From Acidimicrobiaceae bacterium (GTDB lineage: Bacteria; Actinomycetota; Acidimicrobiia; Acidimicrobiales; Poriferisodalaceae): a stretch of 64,000 nt of DNA. Both the position numbers and the translations under genes were made by a program. The notes under the pieces are model-generated. The model worked only from the letters and a program-made list of their open reading frames with translations. It was not told the DNA's origin and did not search any database. Below are positions 1-9,738 of this stretch, in pieces; the first letter of the stretch is position 1, and each line of letters starts with the position of its first letter. The stretch spans positions 1 through 64,000 of the forward strand of contig CAJJCB010000023.1 in assembly GCA_905182565.1 (NCBI GenBank), read 5' to 3'.

Positions 1-1030
1 CCATTTGTGTTGCAAGAGAGAATGTGTGAGTATCTCCATGACTGTGCTCTGTGCCGTAACAATACGCACCGACTAACTCAGTTTCACGATGCCAAAGGCC
101 TGTGAGGTTCATTTCAACCTCGTTTGGCATACCTAGGAGAACGACTCGCCCTCTTGGACGGGTAAATCCGATGGCATCAGTTATAGATTTAGAAGAACCG
201 ACAGCGTCAATGGTGACGTCAACGCCTGAACCCAGAGTTGAACCAATAACTCTAGTCCCCGCTAAACGTCTTATTGAACGGCCTAACTCATCTGGGACAA
301 CAGTTAAATCTGCGCCGAGCATCTGAGCAATTTTATGCTGATGGGGATAACGGGCGGCAACGATAATAGTATTCACTTTTGTAAATTGACGTAAGGCAGC
401 CACAGCAAGCAAACCCATAGTTCCAGCACCGATTACAGCAACTGTTGCACCATCAGGTACATCGCCACGTAAAACAGCGTGAATGGCTGCTGCTGCAGGC
501 TCAACCATGACAGCTGACTCATCAGTCAGTTTCTCATCGATTACATGCAGCTGTGATTGATGGGCCGCAAAAACTTCTGACCAGCCGCCCCCGGTACTTG
601 AACATGAACCGGTTTGAAGTCCTGGCTCCAGATTTCCTGAGATGAGATGCCCGTAATCATTACCGTCGGCTTGTGCAGCACCGGGCCAAGCTGGAACCTC
701 GCCTCGAGTTTCAGGGCCAAGAACAGGTTCTAAAATAACTCTAGTTCCATCAGGTCTTTCGCCAACTACTTCATGACCTGGGACAAATGGAAAAGAAGCA
801 AGCGACTCGAAGTATCGTGAAGCCTGACCATCAACAGTGGCCAAATCTGAACCGCAAATACCAGCTAAACGAACCTTTACGTGCTCCCACCCAGGTCCAG
901 GAAGTGCCGGCGGCTCAGTTTGAATGAGTTTGAGCGGCCCTAAAGAAGCACCTGCACCAGGTTTCAAACGTGAGGCAACCATCGCCGTCGCGTACCGAGC
1001 TTCTTTACGAGAAAAAAGTAAAGCATCCAT
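1..1030 (-). CDS. zinc-type medium-chain dehydrogenase (MDR family), 3' end outside window
   Basis: NAD(P)-dependent alcohol/polyol-type dehydrogenase. About 343 residues are visible, read by translating the minus strand, and the frame stays open to the left edge. It shows the catalytic-zinc cysteine in GICGSDL, the GHE motif (PGHEVVGE), a conserved VEPAAAAIHA helix, and a Rossmann loop with VAVIGAGTMG. The usual four-cysteine structural-zinc lobe between the GHE motif and the Rossmann fold is absent. The ATG overlaps the stop of the M23 gene by one base (TAATG), so the two are probably translationally coupled. Substrate cannot be deduced; threonine, sorbitol or glucose dehydrogenase-like enzymes are possible. 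Confidence 0.85.
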   Translation of the reverse strand, partial: MDALLFSRKEARYATAMVASRLKPGAGASLGPLKLIQTEPPALPGPGWEHVKVRLAGICGSDLATVDGQASRYFESLASFPFVPGHEVVGERPDGTRVILEPVLGPETRGEVPAWPGAAQADGNDYGHLISGNLEPGLQTGSCSSTGGGWSEVFAAHQSQLHVIDEKLTDESAVMVEPAAAAIHAVLRGDVPDGATVAVIGAGTMGLLAVAALRQFTKVNTIIVAARYPHQHKIAQMLGADLTVVPDELGRSIRRLAGTRVIGSTLGSGVDVTIDAVGSSKSITDAIGFTRPRGRVVLLGMPNEVEMNLTGLWHRETELVGAYCYGTEHSHGDTHTFSLATQM

Positions 1031-2193
1031 TAGTAAGGAAGGTAGTTCTTTGGGTCACGTATTACATTATTTATACGAACTTCGAAATGTAAATGTGGTC
1101 CAGTTGAAAGGCCAGAAGAACCAACTTCGCCAATGGTCTGGCCTTGTTGGACTTTCTCACCCGAACGAACTTTTCTACTATTTAGATGCGCATACAGAGT
1201 TGTAAAACCATCTCCATGATTGATGACTATGTAACGTCCGAACCCTTTGGAATAAGAAGCTGTTTCAACGACACCCGAATGGGCAGCCCAAACTGGATCA
1301 TTGTATGTGGCATCAAAATCTACACCTTCATGTCGCCTTGACTGGCGTAAAATTGGGTGCCACCGCCAACCATAACCAGATGTGATTGGGCTAGAAGATG
1401 GGAGAATCATACTGTAAGGAGAAATTTGATCCTGACTGTAGAAAACTTTACGTGCTTGGAGCGCAGCTAGCTCAGCTCGGAGTGCACGTATGGTATCAAC
1501 AAGACCCTCTTCGACGTCGTCCATTTCTTCTAGCTGCTCAGATAGAGCATACATATCGGCACGGAGTCGGCTCCGTTCACCTGCTTGGTTTTTTTGTGTC
1601 CGTTCAAGCTCAGCCAAAATGTCTACAAGAGCAGATGAGTCAGCCGACGACTTTGCTGTACCTGAGTCGATAATTGGTAAATCACCCCAACCAAATTTCA
1701 TTTCCAATGTTGGATCCTGAGGAAATATTTCAGAGTTAGTCTTCGTTGCTAAAAGTAAAAGCGCTTCTCGATCTATACCTGAGGAGTCTTGAAGAGCGGC
1801 GTCTCCTTGTGATGACCTAGACAGGGAATTTACATAATTCGTTACGGCTTGATCAACCGCTTTTTTGAGAACTAATTGAGAATACTCTCTACCTATTGTT
1901 GCCTGATCAGCGAGATTCGTGAATTGTGAAAACACTCGCCGAGCATCGGATTCAAGTTCAGTAAAGCGTTCCATTTGTTCATCTATTTTCGCATCAATTA
2001 TAAGTAAGTGATCCACAAAATATTTGTCATCTAACTCAAGTGAAGCTAACTCTTCCTCTAAGCCAACAGAAAAATCAATAGGAGGACCTAAAAGCGAAAT
2101 GTCGAAGAAATCTGGTGTTACAGCTAATGCATGCGTCGAAGTTCCTAGTATCAAAGCAACCGTTATCAAGAGTTTTGTAGCAACGCGAGCCAT
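1030..2193 (-). CDS. secreted M23 family metallopeptidase with N-terminal coiled coil
   Basis: Predicted cell-wall hydrolase or hydrolase activator, 387 aa. An N-terminal hydrophobic signal (about residues 6-25) is followed by a long charged, helical region (about 40-260) typical of EnvC/NlpD-like coiled coils. The LytM/M23 domain lies in the last ~120 residues. Zinc-ligand motifs are visible: HEGVDFD (HxxxD) and GPHLHFEV (HxH). Both ligand sets are intact, so it may be an active endopeptidase rather than a degenerate activator. It acts outside the membrane on peptidoglycan. It lies 76 bases after thrS on the same strand and is coupled to the dehydrogenase downstream. Confidence 0.9.
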   Translation of the reverse strand: MARVATKLLITVALILGTSTHALAVTPDFFDISLLGPPIDFSVGLEEELASLELDDKYFVDHLLIIDAKIDEQMERFTELESDARRVFSQFTNLADQATIGREYSQLVLKKAVDQAVTNYVNSLSRSSQGDAALQDSSGIDREALLLLATKTNSEIFPQDPTLEMKFGWGDLPIIDSGTAKSSADSSALVDILAELERTQKNQAGERSRLRADMYALSEQLEEMDDVEEGLVDTIRALRAELAALQARKVFYSQDQISPYSMILPSSSPITSGYGWRWHPILRQSRRHEGVDFDATYNDPVWAAHSGVVETASYSKGFGRYIVINHGDGFTTLYAHLNSRKVRSGEKVQQGQTIGEVGSSGLSTGPHLHFEVRINNVIRDPKNYLPY

Positions 2194-2269
2194 ATAAATC
2201 TGCGCACTCCAATGTAGTTATACTGAACTTTTATGAGGGTACCGGCTGTGCGGTAGGAAAGACATTCAG

Positions 2270-4234
2270 CTAGGTAACCGGCGCCGTGACCTTGTTATTG
2301 ATTTCGGTGGTGATCCGTTCGATAAACGAATCGATCGTTATGTCTCTTTCGACGCTGCCACCTCGCGGGTTCACACCAGCAGTGCTGTTAGCGACGTCGT
2401 CATCGCCGACCACGAGTATGTATGGAATTTTTTCTAGCTTTCCTTTGCGTATTCGTGCACCCAACGGATCATCAGCTTCTATGACTTCAGATCGAACTCC
2501 GTTGGCTTTTAACTGTGTGACAACCGAAGCCGCATAGTCATCATGATCAGCGCGGACTCCCAGAACTTGAACTTGAGTTGGTGAAAGCCATGTAGGGAAA
2601 GCGCCATTATAATGTTCGAGCAGAACCCCAAAAAAACGTTCAATCGATCCGAAAAGAGCTCGATGCAACATGATTGGTCGGTGACGTTCTCCGTCTTGTC
2701 CGACGTAAGTCAAATCGAATCGTTCGGGAAGATTAAAGTCACATTGGATAGTTGAGAGTTGCCAGGACCGGCCGATTGCGTCTTTAACGTCAATATCAAT
2801 TTTGGGTCCATAAAAAGCCGCGTCGGCATCTTTTATCGCATATTCGAGGCCATGTCGATCAAGGGCTTCTCGAAGAGCCTCAGTGGATTTATCCCAAATT
2901 GCGTCGTCCCCAACATATTTTTCGGGGTCTTTAGTTGACAGGTTGAAAGTGAAGTCCTCGAAACCGAAAGCGCGAAGAACTGAGAGTACGAAGTCAAGCA
3001 GCGAAGTAATTTCATCTAAAAGCTGCTCTGACGCTACGTATAGATGACTGTCATCTTGGGTGAACCCCCTGATACGCATCAAGCCATGTAAGGTCCCGGA
3101 ACGTTCGTAGCGGTATACGGTACCGAGCTCAAAAAGACGTAAGGGGAGCTCTTTGTAGCTTCGTTGACCGTGTCCGAAAATAAGACAGTGCATCGGACAA
3201 TTCATAGGCTTCGGGTAGTACGTCCCATTGTCCATTTCCATGGCTGGGTACATGCCGTCAGCGTAGAAATCTAGATGTCCCGAAGTTTGGAATAGCCGTT
3301 CGTTTGCGAGGTGCGGAGTGTAGACAAATTCGTAGCCGCCTTCTTCGTGGCGTTGACGACTGTAGTCTTCCATTATTTTGCGGATAGCTGCGCCCTTGGG
3401 ATGCCATACAGCTAGACCGCCGCCAAGTTCTGTCGGGAAACTCAGAAGATCGAGTTCGGTTGCTAATTTGCGATGGTCTCGTTTAGCAGCTTCTTCGAGC
3501 CGTTCTAAGTGCTGTTTCAGTTCTTTTTTAGAGGACCAAGCGGTGCCGTAGATACGTTGAAGCATTTGACGCTTCTCGTCACCTCGCCAGTACGCACCGG
3601 CGACTCTCATCAGCTTAAAGTGACCGAGGTAGCCGGTGTCGGGGACATGTGGACCGCGGCAAAGGTCCACAAAGTCGTCAGTGTTTCGGTAGGTGGTGAT
3701 AACACCACCCTCAGGGCCAGACATCGGATCATCTGCTTCACCATCTAAAATTTCGAGTTTGTAAGGATGGTTAGCGAATAGTTCATTCGCTGCAGCTCTA
3801 TCGACTTCTGATCTAATGAAAGGCTGTTTCCGTCCAACAATTTCCCTCATTTTTGATTCAATAGTAGCAAGGTCATCATCGTTGAACGTTTGATCACCGG
3901 GAAGATCAAAGTCGTAGTAAAACCCGTCTTGAATCGGAGGGCCGATAGAAAAAGTAGCTCCTGGGTACAAACTCAGCACTGCTTGTGCGAGAACGTGTGC
4001 AGTTGAGTGCCGAAGCACTTCGATGCCTTCATCAGAGTTAGGGAAAATTAAAGAGACCTGAGAGTTGTTTGGTAGAGCTGTATTTAAGTCTATTTGGATT
4101 CCATCAGCTACAGCGATTAGCGCTTCTCGGGCAGCGCGGCCGCCTATGTCTGCTGCTAGATCTGCGCCGGTTGATTTTGGTGCGAGATGTCTTTCAGATC
4201 CATCAGGTAAAATTATTACTAGATCAGAAATCAT
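2270..4234 (-). CDS. thrS: threonyl-tRNA synthetase
   Basis: Class II aminoacyl-tRNA synthetase that charges tRNA-Thr in the cytoplasm; 654 aa, the usual length. Domains in order: N-terminal TGS domain (about 1-65), the threonyl/alanyl editing domain (HSTAHVLAQAV near 75 and a CRGPH motif), the catalytic core with motif 2 (YRYERSG, HGLMRIRGFTQDD), the zinc-site cysteine in MNCPMHC, motif 3 near LHRALFGSIERFF, and a C-terminal anticodon-binding domain. It lies between a small membrane-protein gene and the M23 peptidase, all on the minus strand. No T-box leader is seen. The window also carries two tRNA-Thr genes. Confidence 0.97.
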   Translation of the reverse strand: MISDLVIILPDGSERHLAPKSTGADLAADIGGRAAREALIAVADGIQIDLNTALPNNSQVSLIFPNSDEGIEVLRHSTAHVLAQAVLSLYPGATFSIGPPIQDGFYYDFDLPGDQTFNDDDLATIESKMREIVGRKQPFIRSEVDRAAANELFANHPYKLEILDGEADDPMSGPEGGVITTYRNTDDFVDLCRGPHVPDTGYLGHFKLMRVAGAYWRGDEKRQMLQRIYGTAWSSKKELKQHLERLEEAAKRDHRKLATELDLLSFPTELGGGLAVWHPKGAAIRKIMEDYSRQRHEEGGYEFVYTPHLANERLFQTSGHLDFYADGMYPAMEMDNGTYYPKPMNCPMHCLIFGHGQRSYKELPLRLFELGTVYRYERSGTLHGLMRIRGFTQDDSHLYVASEQLLDEITSLLDFVLSVLRAFGFEDFTFNLSTKDPEKYVGDDAIWDKSTEALREALDRHGLEYAIKDADAAFYGPKIDIDVKDAIGRSWQLSTIQCDFNLPERFDLTYVGQDGERHRPIMLHRALFGSIERFFGVLLEHYNGAFPTWLSPTQVQVLGVRADHDDYAASVVTQLKANGVRSEVIEADDPLGARIRKGKLEKIPYILVVGDDDVANSTAGVNPRGGSVERDITIDSFIERITTEINNKVTAPVT

Positions 4235-4250
4235 AGTTGGTCTTGTCGTC

Positions 4251-4457
4251 TCACTTCAAAATCATGTCGGTAGTTGAAGCGTTATCGCCTCCTAAACCAA
4301 ATACTAAGTTCATAGTTAAGATGAGAAGGCCGATACCCACAAGAACCCAAATTTGGTCGCTTTTTTGGAAAGATTTGAATTTGCCCATGGGTTTCCATTG
4401 CTCGCCAGGGTCTTTGAGAGCTTGCTCATTAACTTTTCGGGTATCACCATCAGACAT
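4251..4457 (-). CDS. small single-pass membrane protein, unknown function
   Basis: 68 aa, not recognised. A hydrophilic, Lys-rich N-terminal half is followed by one strong membrane segment (IWVLVGIGLLILTMNLVF). The ATG at 4457 has a good ribosome site (GGGAG, 6 bases upstream). An in-frame TTG 12 bases earlier is less likely. It lies between dnaE and thrS in the same direction, 16 bases before thrS, so it may be cotranscribed with thrS. No catalytic motif is visible. The predicted topology has a cytoplasmic N-terminus (positive-inside rule, inference). Confidence 0.6.
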   Translation of the reverse strand: MSDGDTRKVNEQALKDPGEQWKPMGKFKSFQKSDQIWVLVGIGLLILTMNLVFGLGGDNASTTDMILK

Positions 4458-4546
4458 TTGAACTCCCAACGCACGAACTCACAGCATCGCACCTGAATCA
4501 GTGCGTCGCCAATTTCAAAGTGTATTAGATAATAAGAGCTAAATTA

Positions 4547-7500
4547 CTAAACGAGAATAGAGTCCGGACCGAGAAGTACCCGTAACTCTCCAGCTAGCCC
4601 ATTGGCCGCATCTACTCTGTACTCATCTGGGAGCTGAACCGTTTGGTTTCCAAGGCCGAGGAGGACTTGGGAATCTCCGGGGTGCGATGAAAGCAAACTT
4701 TTTAGTTCTGTGATGAGTGTGTCGTTAATAAGGTGAGATGGGACTGATATGCGTATTGGTTGCGAGCCTTTTTTTACTTGGAAATGTTGGAATCTGTTTA
4801 CAATAAATTTGGGTTCATCATCGCGTCCGTCGAGTCGGCCAGTAGCTAAAACAACCGTGTCATCTTCGAGCATCTGACCGTATTCGCTCATAGTTCTTGG
4901 GAAGACCATTACTTCGATTGAAGTTTGAAGATCTTCCAAAGTGAAGACGGCCATCAGGTCACCATTACGGGTGTATTTGCGTTGAAGGTTAGTGATAACA
5001 CCTCCTAGGACAATCATTGGATCACGGCCATCTTCTGATGGGGGCTGAGCGGTAGCATCTGCGATCGTACAATCGGTTGCTCGCCTGAGGGACGCCTCGG
5101 AGCCCATTAATGGGTGACTGGAAACGTAAAGTCCCAGCATCTCTTTCTCCCAGGTGAGCATAGTTTTTTCATCGACCTCAGTGATCGGGATCTCAATTTT
5201 TTCTGTGAAACCGCCATCGCTTGACGCGGCATCGAGTTCCCCGAACAAAGTTTGAATTCCCATGTCTGCTTCGCGACGTCGACTTACTGTTTGGTCAATG
5301 ATTTGGCTACTGACCATCATCAGCCCTTGTCTACTGTGCCCACAGGACTCGAAAGCGCCAGCTTTAGTTAGTGCTTCAATCGAACGTCGATTCAAAATTT
5401 GAGTTGGGACACGTTCACAGAAGTCATAAAAGTCTTTGTAAGGACCGTTAGCTTTGCGTTCTTCGACTATTGGAGTTACGACTCCTTCACCCACATTCCT
5501 GACCGCTGAAAGCCCGAATGGGATAACCCCATCTTTGGAAGAGAAATCTACTTCACTATTATTTATGTCTGGGATTTTGACTGTGATCCCCGCCTGGCGG
5601 CAGTCATTTAGATAAATACCTGCTTTATCAAGATTGTGTTTAACGCCGGTCAGCACAGCAGCCATAAATTCGACTCTGTAGTTAGCCTTTAAATAAGCGG
5701 TCTGATAGGAGATAAGTCCGTAACCGAACGCATGGCTTTTGTTGAACGCGTAATCTGCGAATGGTTCAATAATGTCGAAGAGTTGAGTGCCCAGCGCCTC
5801 TTCGTAACCTGACGCTACGGTACCTTCGACAAATTTCACACGGTGTTGAGCGATGAGGTCCCGCTTTTTTTTGCCGCACGCTTTCCTGAGATCGTCTGCT
5901 TCAGAAAGTGTGTAGCCAGCTATGCGTTGAGCTACCCGCATCATGGCTTCTTGGTAAATCATTAATCCGTAGGTGTCGCCGAGAATTTCTGCAAGGTCGG
6001 CGTGTGGTAGATCGATGGGCTTTCGACCATTTTTGCGATCCGCGTAATCGTTGTGCATGTTTGCAGCCATAGGGCCGGGCCGGTACAGAGCAACTAGTGC
6101 AGCTACATTGTCGAACTCTGTCGGGGCGAGGCTCCTCATTAATGCTCTCATAGGGGTTGATTCCAGTTGGAAAACGCCTAGTGAGTCACCGGCTTTGAGT
6201 AGCTGGTAGGTGCGTTCATCATCAAGGGTCACATTGTCTATGTCGACGGTTACGCCTCGGCCAGATTTTATTAGCTTCAGTGTTTCATCGATAATTGAAA
6301 GAGTTCTCAAGCCGAGGAAATCCATTTTTAGGAGCCCGAGTTCTTCAACTCCGTTCATTTCGTACTGAGTGACCACCGGCGCGTCTTCAGGTGCTACGCC
6401 TGCTTCAGGTTTTCGTTGGATCGGGAGGTAGTCAGTTAGCGGATTTTTGGTAATTACTACTGCAGCAGCGTGAATTGAGTCTCCTCGACGTAACCCTTCT
6501 AGTCCAACAGCTACATCAATAACTTTTTTTACGTCTACATCATTTTCGTACATTTGACGCAAATCGCTGGCGGCTTTAAACCCATCCGAAAATTTTTCGT
6601 GTTCATCTAAGCATGCATAAAGGGGTGTGTCTCTGCCCATAACAAGCGGTGGCATAGCCTTAGCAACTTTGTCCCCGACTACATAGGGATAACCCAGTAC
6701 TCGTGCCGCGTCACGCACCGCTGCACGAGCTTTTATTGTCGAAAATGTGATGATTTGAGCGACATGTTCTCGGCCGTAAGTTGCAGCGGTGTAGCGAATC
6801 ATTTCGTCTCTGAATCTGTCATCAAAGTCCATGTCAATATCTGGCATAGAACTACGTCCAGGATTCAAAAACCGTTCGAAAAGTAGATCGTATTTGATTG
6901 GATCTAAGTCGGTGATCCACAGCGAGTATGCAACTGCGCAACCCGCAGCCGAACCGCGTCCGGGTCCGACTCGGATGTTGTTATCGCGAGCATGTTTGAT
7001 TAGATCCCAGGTAATCAGGAAATAGGCGGAGAATCCCATGTCCGAGATGACCCGAAGTTCGTATCCGATTCGGTCAACGATGTTTTCTGGTAGCCGATCA
7101 CCCCAACGTTTTTTGGCACCCTCGAATGCTAAATGTTCTAAGTATTGGTCGTCGGTCTCAAAGCCTTCGGGGAGTGGAAAGTGGGGAAGTGATACTTTAC
7201 CGAACTCGATATTGACGTCAGAACGTTCAGCTATCCAAAGGGTGTTGTCGCAGCTTTCAGGTAGTTCATCAAACAGCTTACGCATTTCGTAGGCACTCTT
7301 CAGATAGTGCTGATCCCCATGAAATTTGAACCGGTTAGGGTCGCTCATCTGTGATGCTGTTTGCACACAAAGTAAAGCATCGTGGGCTACGGCGTCATGT
7401 TGGTGGGTGTAATGACAATCGTTTGTGGCCAACAGAGGAGCTTTGATCGCACGAGCAATTTCCAGGAGCTGAGGATTGCATTTCTTTTGTTCAGGGATCT

Positions 7501-8080
7501 CATGATCCTGAAGTTCGACAAATAAGTTATCTCTTCCAAAAATATCTTGAAGACGGGCTGCCCGGTCTAACGCTTTTTTGTAGTCACCTTGCAACAAAGC
7601 TTGTTGCACCACGCTACCGAGACATCCAGTGGTCGCTATGAGACCTTCGCTATGTTCAGAGAATAATTCCCAGTCCATCCGAGGTTTGTAGTAGTAACCC
7701 TCGAGATAAGCTCGACTAGAAAGTTTTAGAAGGTTCTTGTAGCCAGCATTATTTTCGGCCAAAAGTGTTAAGTGGTAGTAAAGTTTAGCTCCGCCTTCTG
7801 TGTCACCACCAGAGTCATCAACTTTGCGTCCTCGACGACTGGGACGCTCATCACGGCTTTCTAGAGCCATGTAGGCTTCAGTGCCAATAATGGGTTTAAT
7901 GCCCTGTTCTTTGCATGCTTTGTAGAATTCTAAGACACCGTACATGTTGCCATGATCGGTAATGCCGAGTGCTGGCTGTCCATCAGAAGCTGCTGCGCCT
8001 ACGACCTCAGATACACGGGCTGCTCCATCGAGCATCGAGTATTCAGTGTGAGTGTGGAGGTGAGCAAAAGAACGCTTCAA
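4547..8080 (-). CDS. dnaE: DNA polymerase III alpha subunit (DnaE1)
   Basis: Replicative DNA polymerase, 1177 aa, typical for actinobacterial DnaE1. It starts with a PHP domain (HLHTHTEYSMLDG, then ITDHGNMYG) whose metal-ligand histidines look intact; in mycobacteria this domain is known to proofread. The catalytic palm contains GPGRGSAAG and the PDIDMDFDD aspartates. The fingers, helix-hairpin-helix and C-terminal OB fold (YTRNGDLMAVFTLEDL) follow. I place the start at TTG 8080, because an AGGA lies 7 bases upstream and the PHP domain begins 4 residues in. The frame is open to 8197, but those extra residues look non-coding and would overlap the divergent HD gene. Confidence 0.96.
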   Translation of the reverse strand: MKRSFAHLHTHTEYSMLDGAARVSEVVGAAASDGQPALGITDHGNMYGVLEFYKACKEQGIKPIIGTEAYMALESRDERPSRRGRKVDDSGGDTEGGAKLYYHLTLLAENNAGYKNLLKLSSRAYLEGYYYKPRMDWELFSEHSEGLIATTGCLGSVVQQALLQGDYKKALDRAARLQDIFGRDNLFVELQDHEIPEQKKCNPQLLEIARAIKAPLLATNDCHYTHQHDAVAHDALLCVQTASQMSDPNRFKFHGDQHYLKSAYEMRKLFDELPESCDNTLWIAERSDVNIEFGKVSLPHFPLPEGFETDDQYLEHLAFEGAKKRWGDRLPENIVDRIGYELRVISDMGFSAYFLITWDLIKHARDNNIRVGPGRGSAAGCAVAYSLWITDLDPIKYDLLFERFLNPGRSSMPDIDMDFDDRFRDEMIRYTAATYGREHVAQIITFSTIKARAAVRDAARVLGYPYVVGDKVAKAMPPLVMGRDTPLYACLDEHEKFSDGFKAASDLRQMYENDVDVKKVIDVAVGLEGLRRGDSIHAAAVVITKNPLTDYLPIQRKPEAGVAPEDAPVVTQYEMNGVEELGLLKMDFLGLRTLSIIDETLKLIKSGRGVTVDIDNVTLDDERTYQLLKAGDSLGVFQLESTPMRALMRSLAPTEFDNVAALVALYRPGPMAANMHNDYADRKNGRKPIDLPHADLAEILGDTYGLMIYQEAMMRVAQRIAGYTLSEADDLRKACGKKKRDLIAQHRVKFVEGTVASGYEEALGTQLFDIIEPFADYAFNKSHAFGYGLISYQTAYLKANYRVEFMAAVLTGVKHNLDKAGIYLNDCRQAGITVKIPDINNSEVDFSSKDGVIPFGLSAVRNVGEGVVTPIVEERKANGPYKDFYDFCERVPTQILNRRSIEALTKAGAFESCGHSRQGLMMVSSQIIDQTVSRRREADMGIQTLFGELDAASSDGGFTEKIEIPITEVDEKTMLTWEKEMLGLYVSSHPLMGSEASLRRATDCTIADATAQPPSEDGRDPMIVLGGVITNLQRKYTRNGDLMAVFTLEDLQTSIEVMVFPRTMSEYGQMLEDDTVVLATGRLDGRDDEPKFIVNRFQHFQVKKGSQPIRISVPSHLINDTLITELKSLLSSHPGDSQVLLGLGNQTVQLPDEYRVDAANGLAGELRVLLGPDSILV

Positions 8081-8146
8081 AGTACTGATCCTGAAAGACA
8101 AGGTGGTCTTGGCGGTGCGACGTGGCACCATTGAAGAGAATCTAGT

Positions 8147-8947
8147 ATGTCTTGGAGCGCAATTAAGTCTATGAGTGCCACCCCACCTTCTAAACAACTC
8201 TCCACAGTTCTCATTAAAGATGATCCTAGCGACGGCCTATGGGACCTCGTTGACTCAGGTTGGGCTAATGAGAATTTTCCTGAACTTCCGGCGTTGAGAC
8301 TAGAACAAGACCCGATACACCGACATAAGGATGTGTTAGAGCACACGATTGCCGTTACGAGCCAAAGCCCTCCTCGGCTTCGCGTGAGGTTGGCGGCGTT
8401 ATTTCATGATGTTGGCAAACCGCGAACCAGATCGTATGAACATGGTGGTGTCACGTTCAGACATCATGAAGCAGTGGGGGCGCGTATGACAAAAAAACGT
8501 ATGCCGAAACTGGGCTTTACTGAAAATGATACGAGAGAGGTTAGCCGTCTAGTGTTCTTGTCTGGGCGGTTTAAAGGTTACGCAGATGGTTGGAGTGATA
8601 GTGCTGTTCGTAGATACGCGCGCGATGGCGGTCTGCTTCTTGGCGACTTGAATGACTTAGTTCGTAGCGATTGCACCTCACGTAACCCCCGAACAGTCGC
8701 TTCTATCAACTCGTTATTAGATGAATTAGAAACTCGAATAGCTCAATTAGCTCGAGAGGACGCCGTCAAGGCTGAGCGCGCCGAAATTTCTGGTGATGAA
8801 GTGATGAGTCATCTGGGTATAGGGCCCGGTCGGGAAGTAGGGCAAGCTATGCGCTACCTTTTGGAGTTAAAACGGGCCGAAGGAGTTTTAGGCGAGGAAG
8901 AAATACTTAAACGTCTTGATCAGTGGTGGCTAAAAAAAGAAATCTAA
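8147..8947 (+). CDS. stand-alone HD-domain protein, equivalent to C-terminal half of CCA-adding enzyme
   Basis: 266 aa. The sequence reads like the C-terminal half of actinobacterial tRNA nucleotidyltransferases (PcnA/Cca): IHRHKDVLEHT, then the HD motif LAALFHDVGKP, then FRHHEAVGARM, WSDSAVRRYARD, RSDCTSRNPR, and the usual end LDQWWLKK. The N-terminal nucleotidyltransferase domain, about 200 residues in full-length enzymes, is missing. Only 66 bases separate this gene from divergent dnaE, so no room exists for it. The HD residues are intact, so a phosphohydrolase role is plausible but unproven. The start may be ATG 8147 or ATG 8171. It could be a retained fragment or a diverged paralogue. 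Confidence 0.8.
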   Translation: MSWSAIKSMSATPPSKQLSTVLIKDDPSDGLWDLVDSGWANENFPELPALRLEQDPIHRHKDVLEHTIAVTSQSPPRLRVRLAALFHDVGKPRTRSYEHGGVTFRHHEAVGARMTKKRMPKLGFTENDTREVSRLVFLSGRFKGYADGWSDSAVRRYARDGGLLLGDLNDLVRSDCTSRNPRTVASINSLLDELETRIAQLAREDAVKAERAEISGDEVMSHLGIGPGREVGQAMRYLLELKRAEGVLGEEEILKRLDQWWLKKEI

Positions 8948-8964
8948 AAACAGATCCTAAATAA

Positions 8965-9738
8965 CTACTTTTGGCCTGCAAGCTTACGATTTTTTACCTT
9001 CGCTTTGACGTAGTCACGGTTCATAAAAGCTATGAAATCAAGACTGATTTCTTTGGGGCATGCTTCATGGCATTCACCGTGATTAGTGCAAGATCCAAAG
9101 AAGCTTTCCATTGTCTCAACCATGGTCTCGGTTCGAGCGAACCTTTGAGCTTGTCCCTGTGGAATCAAATTCAAATGACCGAGTTTTGCGGAAGTGAAAA
9201 GCTGTGCAGCCGAATTTGGGCAGGCAGCGACGCAAGCCCCACAACCAATGCAGGCCGCAGCATCGAAAGACGTGTCTGATGCTTCTTTCGGCACCGGCGT
9301 CAGGTTGGCATCTGAGGCCGCACCTGTGTTTACTGAAATGTAACCGCCAGCCTCAATTATTCGATCAAAGGCGCTTCTGTCAACAACTAGATCTTTAACT
9401 ACCGGAAATGCGCGAGCCCGGAAAGGCTCAACGGTGATGGTATCGCCGTCATCAAATTTCCGCATATGGAGCTGGCATGTCGTTGTAGCTTTTTCGTGAC
9501 CATGTGCCTGCCCATTGATCATAAGACTGCATGTGCCGCAAATACCTTCACGACAGTCGTGATCAAATTCGATTGGCACCTCACCGGTAGTAATCAGATT
9601 GTCGTTGATTACATCAAGCATTTCCAAAAATGACATGTCTTCGCTAATACCGTTGGCCTCATATGTTTCGAATTTTCCATCAACATTAGGGCCTTCTTGG
9701 CGCCAAATTTTGAGCTTTAGGTCGAGTTCTTTGCTCAC
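8965..9738 (-). CDS. sdhB: succinate dehydrogenase iron-sulfur subunit
   Basis: 257 aa. It carries electrons from the flavoprotein to the membrane subunit. The N-terminal 2Fe-2S ferredoxin domain shows [16 protein letters not shown] with a distal Cys (TTCQLH). The C-terminal domain has [15 protein letters not shown] and a second cluster motif [12 protein letters not shown] for the 4Fe-4S and 3Fe-4S centres. The start is GTG at 9738 and overlaps the sdhA stop by four bases (GTGA). The ribosome site AAAGGAGCT lies inside the sdhA end. It is the last gene of sdhCAB and converges on the HD gene, with only 17 bases between them. Confidence 0.96.
   Translation of the reverse strand: MSKELDLKLKIWRQEGPNVDGKFETYEANGISEDMSFLEMLDVINDNLITTGEVPIEFDHDCREGICGTCSLMINGQAHGHEKATTTCQLHMRKFDDGDTITVEPFRARAFPVVKDLVVDRSAFDRIIEAGGYISVNTGAASDANLTPVPKEASDTSFDAAACIGCGACVAACPNSAAQLFTSAKLGHLNLIPQGQAQRFARTETMVETMESFFGSCTNHGECHEACPKEISLDFIAFMNRDYVKAKVKNRKLAGQK

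Noticed and set aside
8081-8197. Upstream extension of dnaE
   Set aside because: Would overlap the divergent HD gene and precedes the PHP domain with unfamiliar basic sequence; TTG 8080 has a ribosome site.
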